DNA of 64,000 bases from the NCBI RefSeq assembly GCF_016632335.1, contig NZ_JAEPBG010000003.1:1-64000 (forward strand), given 5' to 3'. Source of the DNA: Noviherbaspirillum pedocola. GTDB taxonomy: Bacteria; Pseudomonadota; Gammaproteobacteria; Burkholderiales; Burkholderiaceae_D. Made by a program: the position numbers and the translations under genes. A model generated the notes under the pieces. It did not search any database, was not told the origin of the DNA, and saw only the letters and a program-made list of their open reading frames with translations. Positions 53,501 through 63,747 of the stretch are shown here, piece by piece; the stretch's first letter is position 1, and the number at the start of each line of letters is the position of its first letter.

Positions 53501-54817
53501 ATGTCTTTGCATTTTCATGTGCTGCCGCGCTTCGGGCCGGCGCGCATCTTATTTCGTCTGAGCAGCTCTCTGATAGCGCTTGCTCTCGCCCCAAGCATTG
53601 GTCAGGCTCAAAACAGCGGCCTGACCTTCGACCAGGCGCTTCAGTTGGCAACGCAACGCTCAGCCTCCAGCCAGGCGGCAGAGGCGTCGGTACAAGCCAG
53701 CAGGGAGATGGCCGCAAAATCCGACCAGCTGCCTGACCCAATGCTCAAATTTGGTGTCGATAACTTGCCGGTCACCGGAGAGGACAGGTACAGCCTGACC
53801 CGCGACTTCATGACCATGCGGCGTGTCGGCATCGAGCAGCAATGGGTTTCTTCCGACAAGCGTGCCGCCCGCGCAGACCGTGGCCGACGAACCGTGGAGG
53901 TCGAAGAGGCCAGTTACCTGAACGATGTCGCGAAAGTTCGGGAAGAAACCGCAGTGGCATGGATAAACGTGCTCTTCGCCCAGCGCTCCCTTGAGCTGCT
54001 CAAGGCGCTGGAGAACGAGACCAGCCAAGACCTCCTCACTGCCCAGGCTACGCTGCGCGGCGCGAAAACCGCTGCAGCCGATGTCCTTCAAGCGCAGCTG
54101 AGCCTCTCACTGGCAAAGGACCGTACCCGTCGGGGCGAGCAGGTTCTTCAAAGCGCCCGGACGGCGTTATCACGATGGACGACTGTCCCAGTTGCGTCGG
54201 TAGAAGATGCCATGCCAGCTTTGGCGGCGCATGTGCCGAACCTCCCCATTGAGGAGCTGGAGAAGTATCACCCGATGTTGTTGGCCGCCAGGCGGGCGGT
54301 CGCCTTGGCCGATGCCGAAACCGCAGTCGCCACCACCGAGCGCCGACCAGACTGGAGCTTTGAGGCAGCCTATGCCCAGCGGGGAAGTCAGTATTCGAAC
54401 ATGGTTTCGGTCGGAGTCAGCATTCCGCTTCCGGTCAACCGCGCGCAGAAGCAGGACCGCGATATCGCTGAAAAGTCGGCGCTGGGCACGAAAGCCCGAA
54501 TGCAGTATGAGGACGCGTTGCGTGAGCTACAGACCGAAATTCAAGACCAATCCCAAACCTTGAGCAGTCTGCAGGAGCGGGCATCGCAGCTGAAAAAAGA
54601 GCTACTGCCTGTGGCGAACCAACAAGTGGAATTGGCCACGGCTGCATACCGGGCCGCAACAGGTAGCCTTTCCGCCGTCTTCAACGCGAAAAGAATGGCA
54701 CTGGACGCCAGGATGCAAATCCTGGACGTCGAAAAGGAGGCCGCGACCACCTGGGCTCGTCTCGAGTACCACGTCATCCCACACGACGCGGCATCCATGC
54801 GGAGAGCGGACCAATGA
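53501..54817 (+). CDS. cusC: TolC-family outer membrane channel, CusC type
   Basis: 438 residues: signal peptide (SSSLIALALAPSIGQAQ), then OEP repeats (TFDQALQLATQRSASSQAAE; AYRAATGSLSAVFNAKRMAL). The start at 53501 (MSLHFHVL) has AGGGA upstream. It overlaps cusB by ATGA. Together with CusB and CusA it forms the trans-envelope Cu(I)/Ag(I) pump. Confidence 0.9.
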   Translation: MSLHFHVLPRFGPARILFRLSSSLIALALAPSIGQAQNSGLTFDQALQLATQRSASSQAAEASVQASREMAAKSDQLPDPMLKFGVDNLPVTGEDRYSLTRDFMTMRRVGIEQQWVSSDKRAARADRGRRTVEVEEASYLNDVAKVREETAVAWINVLFAQRSLELLKALENETSQDLLTAQATLRGAKTAAADVLQAQLSLSLAKDRTRRGEQVLQSARTALSRWTTVPVASVEDAMPALAAHVPNLPIEELEKYHPMLLAARRAVALADAETAVATTERRPDWSFEAAYAQRGSQYSNMVSVGVSIPLPVNRAQKQDRDIAEKSALGTKARMQYEDALRELQTEIQDQSQTLSSLQERASQLKKELLPVANQQVELATAAYRAATGSLSAVFNAKRMALDARMQILDVEKEAATTWARLEYHVIPHDAASMRRADQ

Positions 54818-56349
54818 AATCACGCTTTGTACTGAATGCTATCGCGTTGGCGATTGTCGGCGCCGGACTGGCTTACGGCGGGTACTGGGCCGGCTCGCAT
54901 CGGAAGATGCCTGAGACTTCCGCGTCTGCGTCAACGGTATCAGGGGCTGCTGGAGGCAAGATTGACCCGAAAACCGGGCGCAAGGTGCTGTACTGGCATG
55001 ACCCAATGGTCCCAGGGCAAAAATTCGACAAGCCGGGGAAGAGCCCCTTCATGGACATGGACCTGGTTCCTGTCTATGCCGACGAAGCCGGGGCGGAGGG
55101 TGGTGTGAAGATAAGCCCGACGCTGCAGCAGAACCTCGGTATCCGCTACGCCACCGTGCGGCGTGCACAAAGCACGGATGCTCTCGAGGTCGTGGGAACC
55201 ACGCAGTTCGATGAAAGCCTCGCCGAGGTCGTGCAGAGCCGCATCACCGGCTATATTGACCGGCTTTACGCACGGGCACCGATGCAGCGTGTCAAGCGTG
55301 GCGAGCGAATTGCTTCACTTTTCGTTCCGGACTGGATTGGTCCGCAGGAGGAGTATCTTGCACTCAAGCGCTCAGGGAACGAGGCGCTGGCTGCCGCATC
55401 CGCCCAGCGCATGCGGGCGCTGTCGATTCCGCCCGGGCTCATCGCAAAGGCTGAGCAAGCGGGGAAGGCTCAAGACCATATCACCCTGGCCTCGCCAGTC
55501 AACGGCGTCATTGCCGAGCTGTCCGTGCGTGATGGCGCGATGGTGTCGCCCGGGATGACCATTGCGAAGGTGGCCGGCCTCGACAAAGTCTGGCTGGTGG
55601 CTGAAATCCCGGAGGCCATGCTTGGTAGTGCCCGCCCTGGCATGGCGGCGGAAGCCATGTTTTCCGGCGACCAGCGGCGGAAGTACTCAGGCAGAGTCAG
55701 GGAAATTCTGCCTGGCGTCAGTACAGCTACTCGTACCGTGCAGGCGCGGCTGGAGTTGGATAACCGGGATGGCAGCCTGACGCCGGGCATGCTGATGCGG
55801 GTGCGTCTGGGCGCCGAAAAGCCGGTTTCCCGCCTGCTGGTTCCGACTGAGGCCGTGATAAGCACCGGAAAACGTTCTGTAGTCCTGGTCGCCGGCGACA
55901 ACGGTATCCAACCAGTGACCGTCGCGACAGGCCGTGACATCGGGGAGGAAACGGAAATTCTGACTGGCGTGATGGAGGGGCAGAAGGTCGTGGCATCCGG
56001 CCAATTCCTCATCGATTCGGAAGCCAGCCTGAAGGCTGTCCTGCCGAAGTTGGCCGGTACGCCGGTACCCCAGCAGCAATCAGCGCCTCAAGCGGCGCAG
56101 CAGTCCGGCGGACAGGCGTATCACGGCGTGGGCAAGGTCGAGAAGGTGTCTCCAGAGGGAATCACGTTTTCCCATCAACCGATTCCGGAGCTAAAGTGGC
56201 CCGCGATGACGATGGAATTTGGCAAGCCGCGTTCGGATGCATTCCCGGACATCAAGGTTGGCCAAGATGCCAAATTTTCATTCAAGGAGGGCAAGGGCGG
56301 CAGCTACGTGCTTGAAAGTGTCAAGCCAAGCGGTGGAGGCCGGAAATGA
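54814..56349 (+). CDS. cusB: CusB-type adaptor with fused metal-binding ends
   Basis: 511 residues. After the membrane anchor a heavy-metal-binding domain appears near residues 50-85 ([20 protein letters not shown] and MDMDLVPVY). The adaptor core follows (coiled coil, barrel with [20 protein letters not shown]). Residues about 430-505 are a CusF-like domain: [29 protein letters not shown] with Trp and the Met pair. Such a CusB-CusF fusion puts the metallochaperone on the adaptor. It overlaps both neighbours by ATGA. Confidence 0.92.
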   Translation: MKSRFVLNAIALAIVGAGLAYGGYWAGSHRKMPETSASASTVSGAAGGKIDPKTGRKVLYWHDPMVPGQKFDKPGKSPFMDMDLVPVYADEAGAEGGVKISPTLQQNLGIRYATVRRAQSTDALEVVGTTQFDESLAEVVQSRITGYIDRLYARAPMQRVKRGERIASLFVPDWIGPQEEYLALKRSGNEALAAASAQRMRALSIPPGLIAKAEQAGKAQDHITLASPVNGVIAELSVRDGAMVSPGMTIAKVAGLDKVWLVAEIPEAMLGSARPGMAAEAMFSGDQRRKYSGRVREILPGVSTATRTVQARLELDNRDGSLTPGMLMRVRLGAEKPVSRLLVPTEAVISTGKRSVVLVAGDNGIQPVTVATGRDIGEETEILTGVMEGQKVVASGQFLIDSEASLKAVLPKLAGTPVPQQQSAPQAAQQSGGQAYHGVGKVEKVSPEGITFSHQPIPELKWPAMTMEFGKPRSDAFPDIKVGQDAKFSFKEGKGGSYVLESVKPSGGGRK

Positions 56350-59300
56350 TTGCCCGGATTATTCGGGAATCCATCGCGAACCGGTTTTGGGTTCTGCTTG
56401 CAGCGCTTGCCATCGCAGGATGGGGCATCTGGGCACTGGGGAAGACGCCGCTGGACGCCTTGCCGGACTTGTCCGATACCCAGGTCATCATCCGTGCCCA
56501 GTACCCAGGGAAGGCGCCGCAAATCGTCGAGGACCAAGTAACGTATCCGCTGACTACGGCGCTGCTGGCCGTTCCCGGTGCGAAGACCGTCAGGGGCTAC
56601 TCGTTCTTCGGAGACGCCTTCGTCTACGTGCTGTTCGATGACGCCACGGACCTGTACTGGGCGCGCTCGCGCGTTCTCGAGTACATCAACCAGGTGCAGA
56701 GCCGCCTTCCGCAGGGAGTCCGGGCGGAACTCGGGCCAGACGGCACCGGCGTGGGCTGGGTCTTCGAATATGCGCTGGTTGACCGTACTGCCAGTCATGA
56801 CTTGGCCCAGCTTCGCGCGCTGAATGACTGGTTCCTGAAGTTCGAGCTGAAGACTGTGCCCGATGTCGCTGAAGTTGCCAGCATCGGGGGCATGGTCAAG
56901 CAGTACCAGGTCGTGCTAGACCCGGACAAGCTGCGGGTATTCGGCATCTCGCACGCGAAGGTACTGGACGCCTTATCGAAAGCGAATCAGGAATCCGGCG
57001 GCTCTGTCGTCGAGATGGCGGAGTCGGAATACATGGTGCGGTCGCGCGGCTATCTTCGGTCGCTTGAAGACTTCCGCAACATTCTGTTGACCACGAACGA
57101 AGCCGGAACGCCGGTAACGCTGCGCAATGTCGCTACCGTACAGCTTGGGCCGGAAATGCGTCGCGGCATTGCGGAACTCAATGGCGAAGGCGAAGTGGCA
57201 GGTGGCATCATTGTGATGCGTTCCGGGAAGAATGCTCTGGAAACTATCAAGGCGGTTAAGGCGAAACTGGCAAGTCTGCAGAGCTCCCTGCCAAAAGGCG
57301 TCGAGGTCGTGCCGACCTATGACCGGTCCAGGTTGATTACCGCTGCAGTAACGAACCTGCGCGACAAGCTTATCGAGGAATTCGTTGTCGTTGCCATCGT
57401 CTGTGCCGTCTTCCTGTTCCACTTGCGCAGCGCTTTCGTCGCCATTGTCTCTTTGCCCCTGGGTGTGCTGACGGCATTCATCGTCATGCGATACCAGGGT
57501 GTCAACGCCAACATCATGTCGCTCGGCGGCATTGCGATTGCCATCGGAGCGATGGTGGATGCAGCCATCGTGATGATTGAGAACGCCCACAAGCACCTGG
57601 AAGCCTACCAGCATGCCAATCCTGGCGCGCCGCTAGTGGAGCAGAGACGTTGGGCGCTCATCGCGGAGTCGGCTATCGAGGTTGGCCCGGCGCTGTTCTT
57701 TTCGCTGCTCATCGTGACTCTGTCGTTCATTCCTGTCTTTTCGCTGGAAGCTCAGGAGGGCAAGCTGTTTGCTCCATTGGCTTACACCAAGACGTACACG
57801 TTGGCCGCAGCCGCCGGACTAGCCATCACCTTGGTTCCGGTGCTGATGGGATACCTGATTCGTGGAAGGATTCCGAATGAAGCCGCGAATCCGATAAACC
57901 GTATCTTGATTCGGGCATATCGCCCTGCGTTGGATGCAGCCTTACGCCATCCGCTCGCAACCATCGTCATTGCTGTCGTCGCATTGCTCTTTACCGCCGT
58001 TCCGCTCTCGCGGCTCGGCGGCGAGTTCTTACCCCCGCTCGACGAGGGAGATTTGCTGTACATGCCTTCAGCGCTTCCCGGATTGTCGGCTTCCAAGGCG
58101 AGCGAACTGTTGCAGCAGACCGACCGCCTGATTCGGACCGTCCCGGAAGTCGCTACGGTCTTCGGGAAGGCAGGGCGGGCGGAATCAGCCACGGACCCGG
58201 CGCCTCTGGAGATGTTCGAAACGACTATTCAGTTCAAGCCCCGAAGCCAGTGGCGGCCGGGTATGACGCCGGAGAAGCTGGTGGAGGACCTGGACAGGAC
58301 AGTCAAGGTGCCAGGACTCTCCAACGTCTGGGTGCCGCCTATCCGCAACCGCATCGACATGCTGTCGACCGGAATCAAGACGCCTGTTGGCGTGAAAGTG
58401 TCCGGACCAGACCTGGAGCAAATTGACCAAGTTACACGGCAAATAGAGACAGCAGTCAAAGGCGTGACGGGCGTGACCTCAGCGCTGGCGGAGCGGGTGA
58501 GCGGCGGTCGGTACATCGACGTCAACATCGACCGAGCCCGTGCAGCTCGCTATGGCTTGTCGGTGGCCGATGTGCAGTCCGTCGTCTCGTCTGCCATTGG
58601 TGGCGAAAACGTTGGCGAAGTCATTGAAGGACGCCAGCGTTTCCCCATCAATGTGCGCTACCCACGCGACTATCGGGATTCGGTTCAGAACTTGAGAGAG
58701 CTTCCTGTCGTAACCGAAAAGGGCGCACAGATTCGTTTGGCCGACCTCGCCGACGTCAGGGTCACCGACGGGCCACCCATGATTCGCAGCGAGAACGCTC
58801 GCCTGTCGGGATGGGTCTATGTCGACGTGCGCGGCACCGACCTGCGTACCGCGGTGAAGGCAATGCAGGCGGTTGTCCAAAAACAGGTTACGCTGCCGCC
58901 CGGCTATTCGATTGGGTGGTCAGGGCAGTTTGAATATCTGGAGCGCGCAGCCGCCAAACTGCAAACCGTCATTCCTCTGACGCTGGCCGTCATTTTCATC
59001 CTTCTGTATTTGGCATTCCGGTCGGCATCCGAAGCACTACTGCTGATGCTCACGGTTCCCTTCGCGCTCATCGGCGGCTTCTGGCTCGTCTGGTTGCTCG
59101 GCCATGCTGTATCGGTCGCCACAGCGGTCGGCTTCATCGCACTGGCAGGTCTGGCTGCCGAGTTTGGCGTCGTGATGCTCGTCTATCTGCGCAATTCTCT
59201 GAACGAGAGGCTCGAATCTGGCCTGCCGCTTAGCAAAGAGCTAATTGTGGAAGCAATCCGTGAGGGGGCAGTGTTGCGCGTGAGGCCGAAGGCAATGACA

Positions 59301-59537
59301 GTCGCCGTCATCCTGGCCGGCCTTATCCCTCTGATGTTCGGGCACGGTGCCGGCCACGAGGTCATGTCCAGGCTTGCGGCTCCCATGATAGGCGGCATGG
59401 TTACAGCGCCGCTTCTCTCCCTGTTCGTCATCCCGGCCGCCTGGCGTCTTCTGCAAGAGCACCGGCTGCGACGCATTACCCAACTTTCAAACCCAACCAC
59501 CACGAAGGAGCATGAACATGAAGTTCCCACTGCTTAA
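56346..59537 (+). CDS. cusA: Cu(I)/Ag(I) RND pump, CusA type
   Basis: 1063 residues. Cus-type helix IV is [20 protein letters not shown] near residue 400, unlike the DFG motif of CzcA. The three periplasmic methionines of the CusA metal site are in [10 protein letters not shown] near 575, [10 protein letters not shown] near 623 and [11 protein letters not shown] near 675. It takes Cu(I)/Ag(I) from CusF/CusB and drives export with protons. The start at 56346 overlaps the cusB stop. Confidence 0.94.
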   Translation: MIARIIRESIANRFWVLLAALAIAGWGIWALGKTPLDALPDLSDTQVIIRAQYPGKAPQIVEDQVTYPLTTALLAVPGAKTVRGYSFFGDAFVYVLFDDATDLYWARSRVLEYINQVQSRLPQGVRAELGPDGTGVGWVFEYALVDRTASHDLAQLRALNDWFLKFELKTVPDVAEVASIGGMVKQYQVVLDPDKLRVFGISHAKVLDALSKANQESGGSVVEMAESEYMVRSRGYLRSLEDFRNILLTTNEAGTPVTLRNVATVQLGPEMRRGIAELNGEGEVAGGIIVMRSGKNALETIKAVKAKLASLQSSLPKGVEVVPTYDRSRLITAAVTNLRDKLIEEFVVVAIVCAVFLFHLRSAFVAIVSLPLGVLTAFIVMRYQGVNANIMSLGGIAIAIGAMVDAAIVMIENAHKHLEAYQHANPGAPLVEQRRWALIAESAIEVGPALFFSLLIVTLSFIPVFSLEAQEGKLFAPLAYTKTYTLAAAAGLAITLVPVLMGYLIRGRIPNEAANPINRILIRAYRPALDAALRHPLATIVIAVVALLFTAVPLSRLGGEFLPPLDEGDLLYMPSALPGLSASKASELLQQTDRLIRTVPEVATVFGKAGRAESATDPAPLEMFETTIQFKPRSQWRPGMTPEKLVEDLDRTVKVPGLSNVWVPPIRNRIDMLSTGIKTPVGVKVSGPDLEQIDQVTRQIETAVKGVTGVTSALAERVSGGRYIDVNIDRARAARYGLSVADVQSVVSSAIGGENVGEVIEGRQRFPINVRYPRDYRDSVQNLRELPVVTEKGAQIRLADLADVRVTDGPPMIRSENARLSGWVYVDVRGTDLRTAVKAMQAVVQKQVTLPPGYSIGWSGQFEYLERAAAKLQTVIPLTLAVIFILLYLAFRSASEALLLMLTVPFALIGGFWLVWLLGHAVSVATAVGFIALAGLAAEFGVVMLVYLRNSLNERLESGLPLSKELIVEAIREGAVLRVRPKAMTVAVILAGLIPLMFGHGAGHEVMSRLAAPMIGGMVTAPLLSLFVIPAAWRLLQEHRLRRITQLSNPTTTKEHEHEVPTA

Positions 59538-59883
59538 AACTATCGGAACGCTTGGATTCGTCGTACTCACCCTCAATGCGTATGCCGAGCAGGGGAGCAG
59601 CTCGAATGGCATGAATATGGGCAGTATGGGCGGAAGCAGCGCCTCTCAGGTGCTGGGCACCAATGAGGCCGAAGTTAAAGCCGTAGACAAGGCCAACAAG
59701 AGCATTACGCTGCACCATGGCCCTATCAAAAGCAAAACGGTTGAAATGACGCCAATGACCATGACTTTTCCTGTCGAGAAGCCGTCGCTTTTATCGAACG
59801 TGAAAGCTGGCGACAAGGTCGCATTCACCATTGAAAATGTGAAGAACGTCGCGACGGTGACGGCTCTGAAAGTGGAAAAATAG
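59518..59883 (+). CDS. cusF: CusF-like periplasmic chaperone
   Basis: 121 residues starting at 59518, 7 bases after AAGGAG (an ATG at 59512 is too close). It overlaps the end of cusA in another frame. Signal peptide to about NAYAE, then a Met/Gly/Ser linker (MNMGSMGG) and the CusF fold with [10 protein letters not shown] and [11 protein letters not shown]. The His and Met ligands are kept. It is a second free CusF besides the one at 38.8 kb and the domain fused to CusB. Confidence 0.88.
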   Translation: MKFPLLKTIGTLGFVVLTLNAYAEQGSSSNGMNMGSMGGSSASQVLGTNEAEVKAVDKANKSITLHHGPIKSKTVEMTPMTMTFPVEKPSLLSNVKAGDKVAFTIENVKNVATVTALKVEK

Positions 59884-59962
59884 TCTTCTCGCACTGGCCC
59901 CGCCGCCGATGCGGTTTATCGGCGCCCGCGTTTCTGGGCAACGATGTTTGGAGATGGATTCA

Positions 59963-60619
59963 ATGACCTGCTGCAGTCACTGCATTGACGCCGAAAGCCT
60001 GTTCAGCCGTCGGATAGCACGATGGGAGTTGCGCAGCTATCGCAAAAGCGGTCCTCGGCGAACGACCCAATTGCTGTTGACCGCCATCCGCTCGCTGGAA
60101 ATTGAGGGGAAGACTTTTCTCGACATCGGAAGCGGAATCGGGGCCATTCCGCATGAGCTCTTGGCTTGTGGCGCGTCCAACGGAGTCGTCGTGGAGGCGT
60201 CTCCCGCCTATCTGGAGGCGTCCCAAGCTGAGGCAGGCCGGCGTGGCGACCGCGACCGTTTAACCTACTACCACAACGACTTCGTTGATTTGGCCGGGCA
60301 GATTCCCTTGGTGGACATCGTCACGCTGGACCGCGTGATTTGCTGCTATCCGGATGTCGAAAGACTCGTCACATCCTCGGTTACCAAAGCAAAATATGTG
60401 TATGGCGTCGTGTATCCACGCGAGCGATGGCTCACGCGGGTAGGGATTGCTTTGGGAAATGCTTTCCTTCGGTTGCGTGGCGGGACATTTCGTACATATC
60501 TGCATCCCAGCAGCGTCGTCGACGCCATAGTCCAGGGGCACGGATTCCGCCGCTATTCCTATAACCGTACACTTCTTTGGCAGGTAGTCACGTATGTCAG
60601 GGAGCAGCCTGCAGTCTAA
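59963..60619 (+). CDS. Class I SAM-dependent methyltransferase, unknown substrate
   Basis: 218 residues. The Rossmann motif I is TFLDIGSGIGAIPHELL near residue 52, followed by GVVVEASPAYLEAS (acidic motif II) and FVDLAGQIPLVDIVTLDRVI. The layout resembles the ubiE/BchM-like group. It begins with a cysteine-rich MTCCSHC, which is unusual and could hold a metal. It lacks the conserved cysteines I would expect of an ArsM in this context. GGAG lies 9 bases upstream. It ends the cus operon, 79 bp after cusF. Confidence 0.8.
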   Translation: MTCCSHCIDAESLFSRRIARWELRSYRKSGPRRTTQLLLTAIRSLEIEGKTFLDIGSGIGAIPHELLACGASNGVVVEASPAYLEASQAEAGRRGDRDRLTYYHNDFVDLAGQIPLVDIVTLDRVICCYPDVERLVTSSVTKAKYVYGVVYPRERWLTRVGIALGNAFLRLRGGTFRTYLHPSSVVDAIVQGHGFRRYSYNRTLLWQVVTYVREQPAV

Positions 60620-60715
60620 AAATCCGGCAAGCTTGTTTCTATGCCGGGATGCAAGGGGCACAAAGATGATGAGTCGCTACAAGGCTGAGGAGGAAAACGG
60701 AATCGGCATGGAGAG

Positions 60716-61189
60716 CTAGAGCACTCGCAGGTACGTGATGATTTCCCAGATTTCCTGTTCCTTCAGCACCCCGCCGAACGCGGGCATGCCCGTTCCCAAA
60801 GGTACTCCTCCCTCGGTGATAGTCCAGTAAAGGTAGCCATCGGTTGCCATAGGCATCTTGCTGGCAGCGGCAACGTTCGCAGGTCGGGGATTGAGGCTTT
60901 CGCCGTCCCTGCCATCGCCGCGGCCAGTCACTCCATGGCAACGGGCGCAATTCTGCTCGAACAGTTTCTTGCCGCCATCGATGTTCTGCGAGTTTGCCTG
61001 CAACGGATTTTCCATCGAAGCGTACCTCGGGTCGATGCCGTTCATCATTGCGAAGTGATGCCGCACCATGGACATGTTCATCATCCCATGCCCCATACCC
61101 ATGCCGGGTCCCATTCCCATTTGACTGTGGGCAGGAAGAGAGAGGAAGAGGAGTTCCGAAATCGTTAGACCGATAAACGTTGCTCTCAT
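60716..61189 (-). CDS. Exported c-type cytochrome with a Met-rich N-terminus
   Basis: 157 residues: signal peptide (LTISELLFLSLPAHS), then a Met/Gly/His-rich segment (QMGMGPGMGMGHGMMNMSM) and a single-haem cytochrome c domain with CARCHG near residue 88 and the Met ligand probably in PLGTGMPAFGG. The Met-rich part could bind Cu(I). It may pass electrons from the multicopper oxidase or another dehydrogenase. Two ATGs (61192 and 61189) are possible, with AAAGG upstream. Confidence 0.85.
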   Translation of the reverse strand: MRATFIGLTISELLFLSLPAHSQMGMGPGMGMGHGMMNMSMVRHHFAMMNGIDPRYASMENPLQANSQNIDGGKKLFEQNCARCHGVTGRGDGRDGESLNPRPANVAAASKMPMATDGYLYWTITEGGVPLGTGMPAFGGVLKEQEIWEIITYLRVL

Positions 61190-61340
61190 CATCAGCCTTT
61201 TACGCTGAACGCTGTGTACGGAGCTTAGGCCGTCCTCCGTCCCGATGCAATCCATGCGCCGCATAACGCAAGGGCGAAGCCGCTAGGGTCCAGCTCAAGG
61301 CAATCGGAAGAAGCGGACTAGGGAAGCTTGGCCAGCGCTC

Positions 61341-61628
61341 TCAGTGTTCGGTATGGCATGCGCGTTCGTGGCTTTCCGCGGACTCCGAAAGATTCTGGAG
61401 GATGCCGCATTCCTCCACGGAATGCAGTTCGCCACATTGATGCCGTAGCGCTGCCAGTTGCGATTCCAGTGTGCGAAGAGCATCCATCTGGATGCGGATG
61501 CGCTCGAGGTGATGGTCCAGCAGGTCGTTTACGGCTTCGCACCCGGCTGATGGCCTGCCTTTGAGGTCGAGTAGGACGCGAATGTCGGACAGCGACATCT
61601 GAAGCGACCGGTAATGCCGTCGCCAATA
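61341..61628 (-). pseudogene. MerR-family metal regulator, C-terminal remnant (CadR/PbrR-like)
   Basis: From codon reading YWRRHYRSLQ (61628) the frame continues SLSDIRVLLDLKGRPSAGC, VNDLLDHHLERI, LRHQCGELHS and EECGIL, ending with a His-containing tail. This is the effector half of a MerR-family Cd/Pb/Zn regulator with its three metal cysteines. The upstream frame is closed by a TAG a few codons before, and no HTH half is found; only a scrambled TIEYHK-like trace in another frame remains. It cannot bind DNA as a normal MerR dimer. Confidence 0.75.
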
Positions 61629-61753
61629 TGGGGACTAGCTTGCTTGTGGTATTCAATGGTCTACGCCTTCTTCGGCAAGCAAGGTAGGCCGATGTTTTGA
61701 GGCGGCAAGGATGGCAGGTCCCGGAGAGTGCAAATTAGCTCCACGGGGTGACG

Positions 61754-62992
61754 CTACTTTGTTGCGATGGTTTCTTTCATTCGTATCGCCGCAACAGTAC
61801 CAGATAGAAATGTCAGAATGGCCACCAACCAGACCGCGACTTCAAGGCCGAACCAGTCTGCCGTAATGCCGGCAAGCAAAGCGCCAACTGCATAGCCAAG
61901 GTCTCGCCAAAGGCGATAGACGCCTACGGCAGAAGCACGCCACGTGGGATGCGCCACGTCGCCAATGGCGGCCAACAGGGTCGGATAGACCATCGCCGTA
62001 CCAATGCCGAGCAGCACGCCGCCCGTGGCAAAGCCAAGGAACCCAGCGGTCGATGCCGTGAAGATGATGCCCGCGGCCTGCACCCACATGCCACCGACAA
62101 TCAACCACTTGCGACCGATACGGTCTGACAAAGCCCCTGTGAAGATTTGCGTACATCCCCACACCGCGGGATAAATCGCCGCGAGCACTCCGATTTGGGA
62201 AAGGTTCATACCAGCAGCAGCAAACACCAAAGGGAACAGTCCCCATGCCATGCCATCGTTCAGGTTGTTTACCAGTCCAGCCTGACTGACGCTTGACAGG
62301 TTGTGGTCGGTCAGCGTCGTGCGCCAGAAGATTTCGCGTTGGTCTAGGTTGCCGGCGCCCCCAGCCGTGGCGAGATTGCTTACCTCATGCGCAACGTAGT
62401 GCCTGGTCTCCCGAACAGCCAGCAGAGAAAGCAGCAGCCCAGCCACTACATAGACGATGCCAAGATAGAAGGGTTGCGGACGAAGCCCGTACTGCGCAGC
62501 TATCCATCCGGTAGCCAAGGCACTGGCGGCAACGGCGGCATAGCCTGCAAACTCGTTCAGGCCCATTGCCAGCCCGCGCTGTTTCGGCCCCACGAGGTCG
62601 ATTTTCATGATAACTGTCGTGGACCAAGTGAGCCCCTGGCTGACACCGAGCAGCACATTCGCCGCCACAACCCAATCCCACTGGGGCGCCCACATCAGCA
62701 TGAACGGCACCGGCGAGGCTACCAGCCACCCGGCTACTAATACCTGCTTGCGGCCAAAACGGTCGGATAGTCGGCCCGCCAGGTAGTTGGTCATCGCCTT
62801 GGAGACCCCGAACACTACGATGAATGACAATATGGCCGCCTTGGCGGCGAGATGAAAATCGTGTTCGGCTATGGCCGGCAAGATGCTGCGCTCCAAGCCA
62901 ACCATCGCGCCGACAAAAGCATTGACGATGACAAGCAATGAGAACTGACCAATGTTCTCGCGCAGGCCAAGTCGGATTGAATGTGCCGTCAT
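61754..62992 (-). CDS. MFS transporter
   Basis: 412 residues with 12 predicted membrane segments. The MFS loop 2-3 motif is GRLSDRFGRKQVLVAGW near residue 75, repeated as GALSDRIGRKWLIVGG in the second half. The substrate is unknown; relatives occur in arsenic and sulfur-related clusters. It is 3 bp downstream of the metallo-hydrolase gene, so the two are co-transcribed. Confidence 0.88.
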   Translation of the reverse strand: MTAHSIRLGLRENIGQFSLLVIVNAFVGAMVGLERSILPAIAEHDFHLAAKAAILSFIVVFGVSKAMTNYLAGRLSDRFGRKQVLVAGWLVASPVPFMLMWAPQWDWVVAANVLLGVSQGLTWSTTVIMKIDLVGPKQRGLAMGLNEFAGYAAVAASALATGWIAAQYGLRPQPFYLGIVYVVAGLLLSLLAVRETRHYVAHEVSNLATAGGAGNLDQREIFWRTTLTDHNLSSVSQAGLVNNLNDGMAWGLFPLVFAAAGMNLSQIGVLAAIYPAVWGCTQIFTGALSDRIGRKWLIVGGMWVQAAGIIFTASTAGFLGFATGGVLLGIGTAMVYPTLLAAIGDVAHPTWRASAVGVYRLWRDLGYAVGALLAGITADWFGLEVAVWLVAILTFLSGTVAAIRMKETIATK

Positions 62993-62995
62993 GCC

Positions 62996-63733
62996 TTACT
63001 CTGCCACGCCAAGATTGGCCTTTACGATGGCTTCCATATTTGCAGGGGGTGGCGGGATATCTTTGGTCAGGTAATCGATGAAGGCACCTCGGTCCATCGC
63101 CAAGGCGGAATTCCAACGTCTTTCGAACCCAAGTGTCGACGCCGGCTTACCCGACAGCCCGGCGCCGCACGCGCTACCGGCCTGATGGCCAGGGTAAATC
63201 TCGAGTTCAGCGGGCAGCCTCAAAATCTTGGTATGGAGCGACTCATAGAGCTGCGCTGCCATTTCCCGCTCTTGTCCCGCCAGGTCTGGGCGCCCGACTG
63301 CGCCGACGAACAGCGTGTCTCCGGTAATGACAAACCACGGCTCGTCGCCCCGGCGCAAGTCACGCACCAACAAACAGACGCTGTCCGGCGTATGGCCAGG
63401 GGTGTGTAACACGTCGACCAGGACGTTGCCTGCTTCTAGTCGCTGCCCGTCCGCCAAGGGAGTGAAATCGAACGAGACGCGTCCCTTGTTGCTTTCGTGG
63501 AGGTAGTACGGCGCTCCAACGATGCGAGCCAATGCTAAACCGCCGGAATAATGGTCGGCGTGGACATGAGTATCGATGACATGGGTAATCGTCGCGCCAG
63601 CCTTGTTTGCCTCAGCGATGAACCAGCCTTCATCGCCGGCAACGACATCTACCGCCACTGCCTTACCGTGGCCGGCACAGCCGAAAAGGTAGGAAAGCGT
63701 CGCGTTTTCTGTGGCGTGCTGAAGGAAAAACAT
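62996..63733 (-). CDS. MBL-fold metallo-hydrolase, ETHE1/persulfide dioxygenase-like
   Basis: 245 residues. The metal motif is THVHADHYSGGLAL near residue 55, with HTPGHTPDSVCLLV near 110, GDTLFVGAVGRPDL near 140 and a final His in EIYPGHQAGSACG near 180. The GRPDL after the Asp ligand is typical of the ETHE1 branch (persulfide dioxygenases) and of glyoxalase II relatives. TAGGAG lies upstream of the ATG. It is flanked by a DsrE-family gene, which supports a sulfur-handling role. Confidence 0.85.
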   Translation of the reverse strand: MFFLQHATENATLSYLFGCAGHGKAVAVDVVAGDEGWFIAEANKAGATITHVIDTHVHADHYSGGLALARIVGAPYYLHESNKGRVSFDFTPLADGQRLEAGNVLVDVLHTPGHTPDSVCLLVRDLRRGDEPWFVITGDTLFVGAVGRPDLAGQEREMAAQLYESLHTKILRLPAELEIYPGHQAGSACGAGLSGKPASTLGFERRWNSALAMDRGAFIDYLTKDIPPPPANMEAIVKANLGVAE

Positions 63734-63747
63734 GAAAAGCTCCTACT

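Noticed and set aside
59963..60619. Arsenite methyltransferase ArsM
   Set aside because: The conserved cysteine positions of ArsM are not apparent, the protein is short, and it lies in the cus operon, not with the ars genes.
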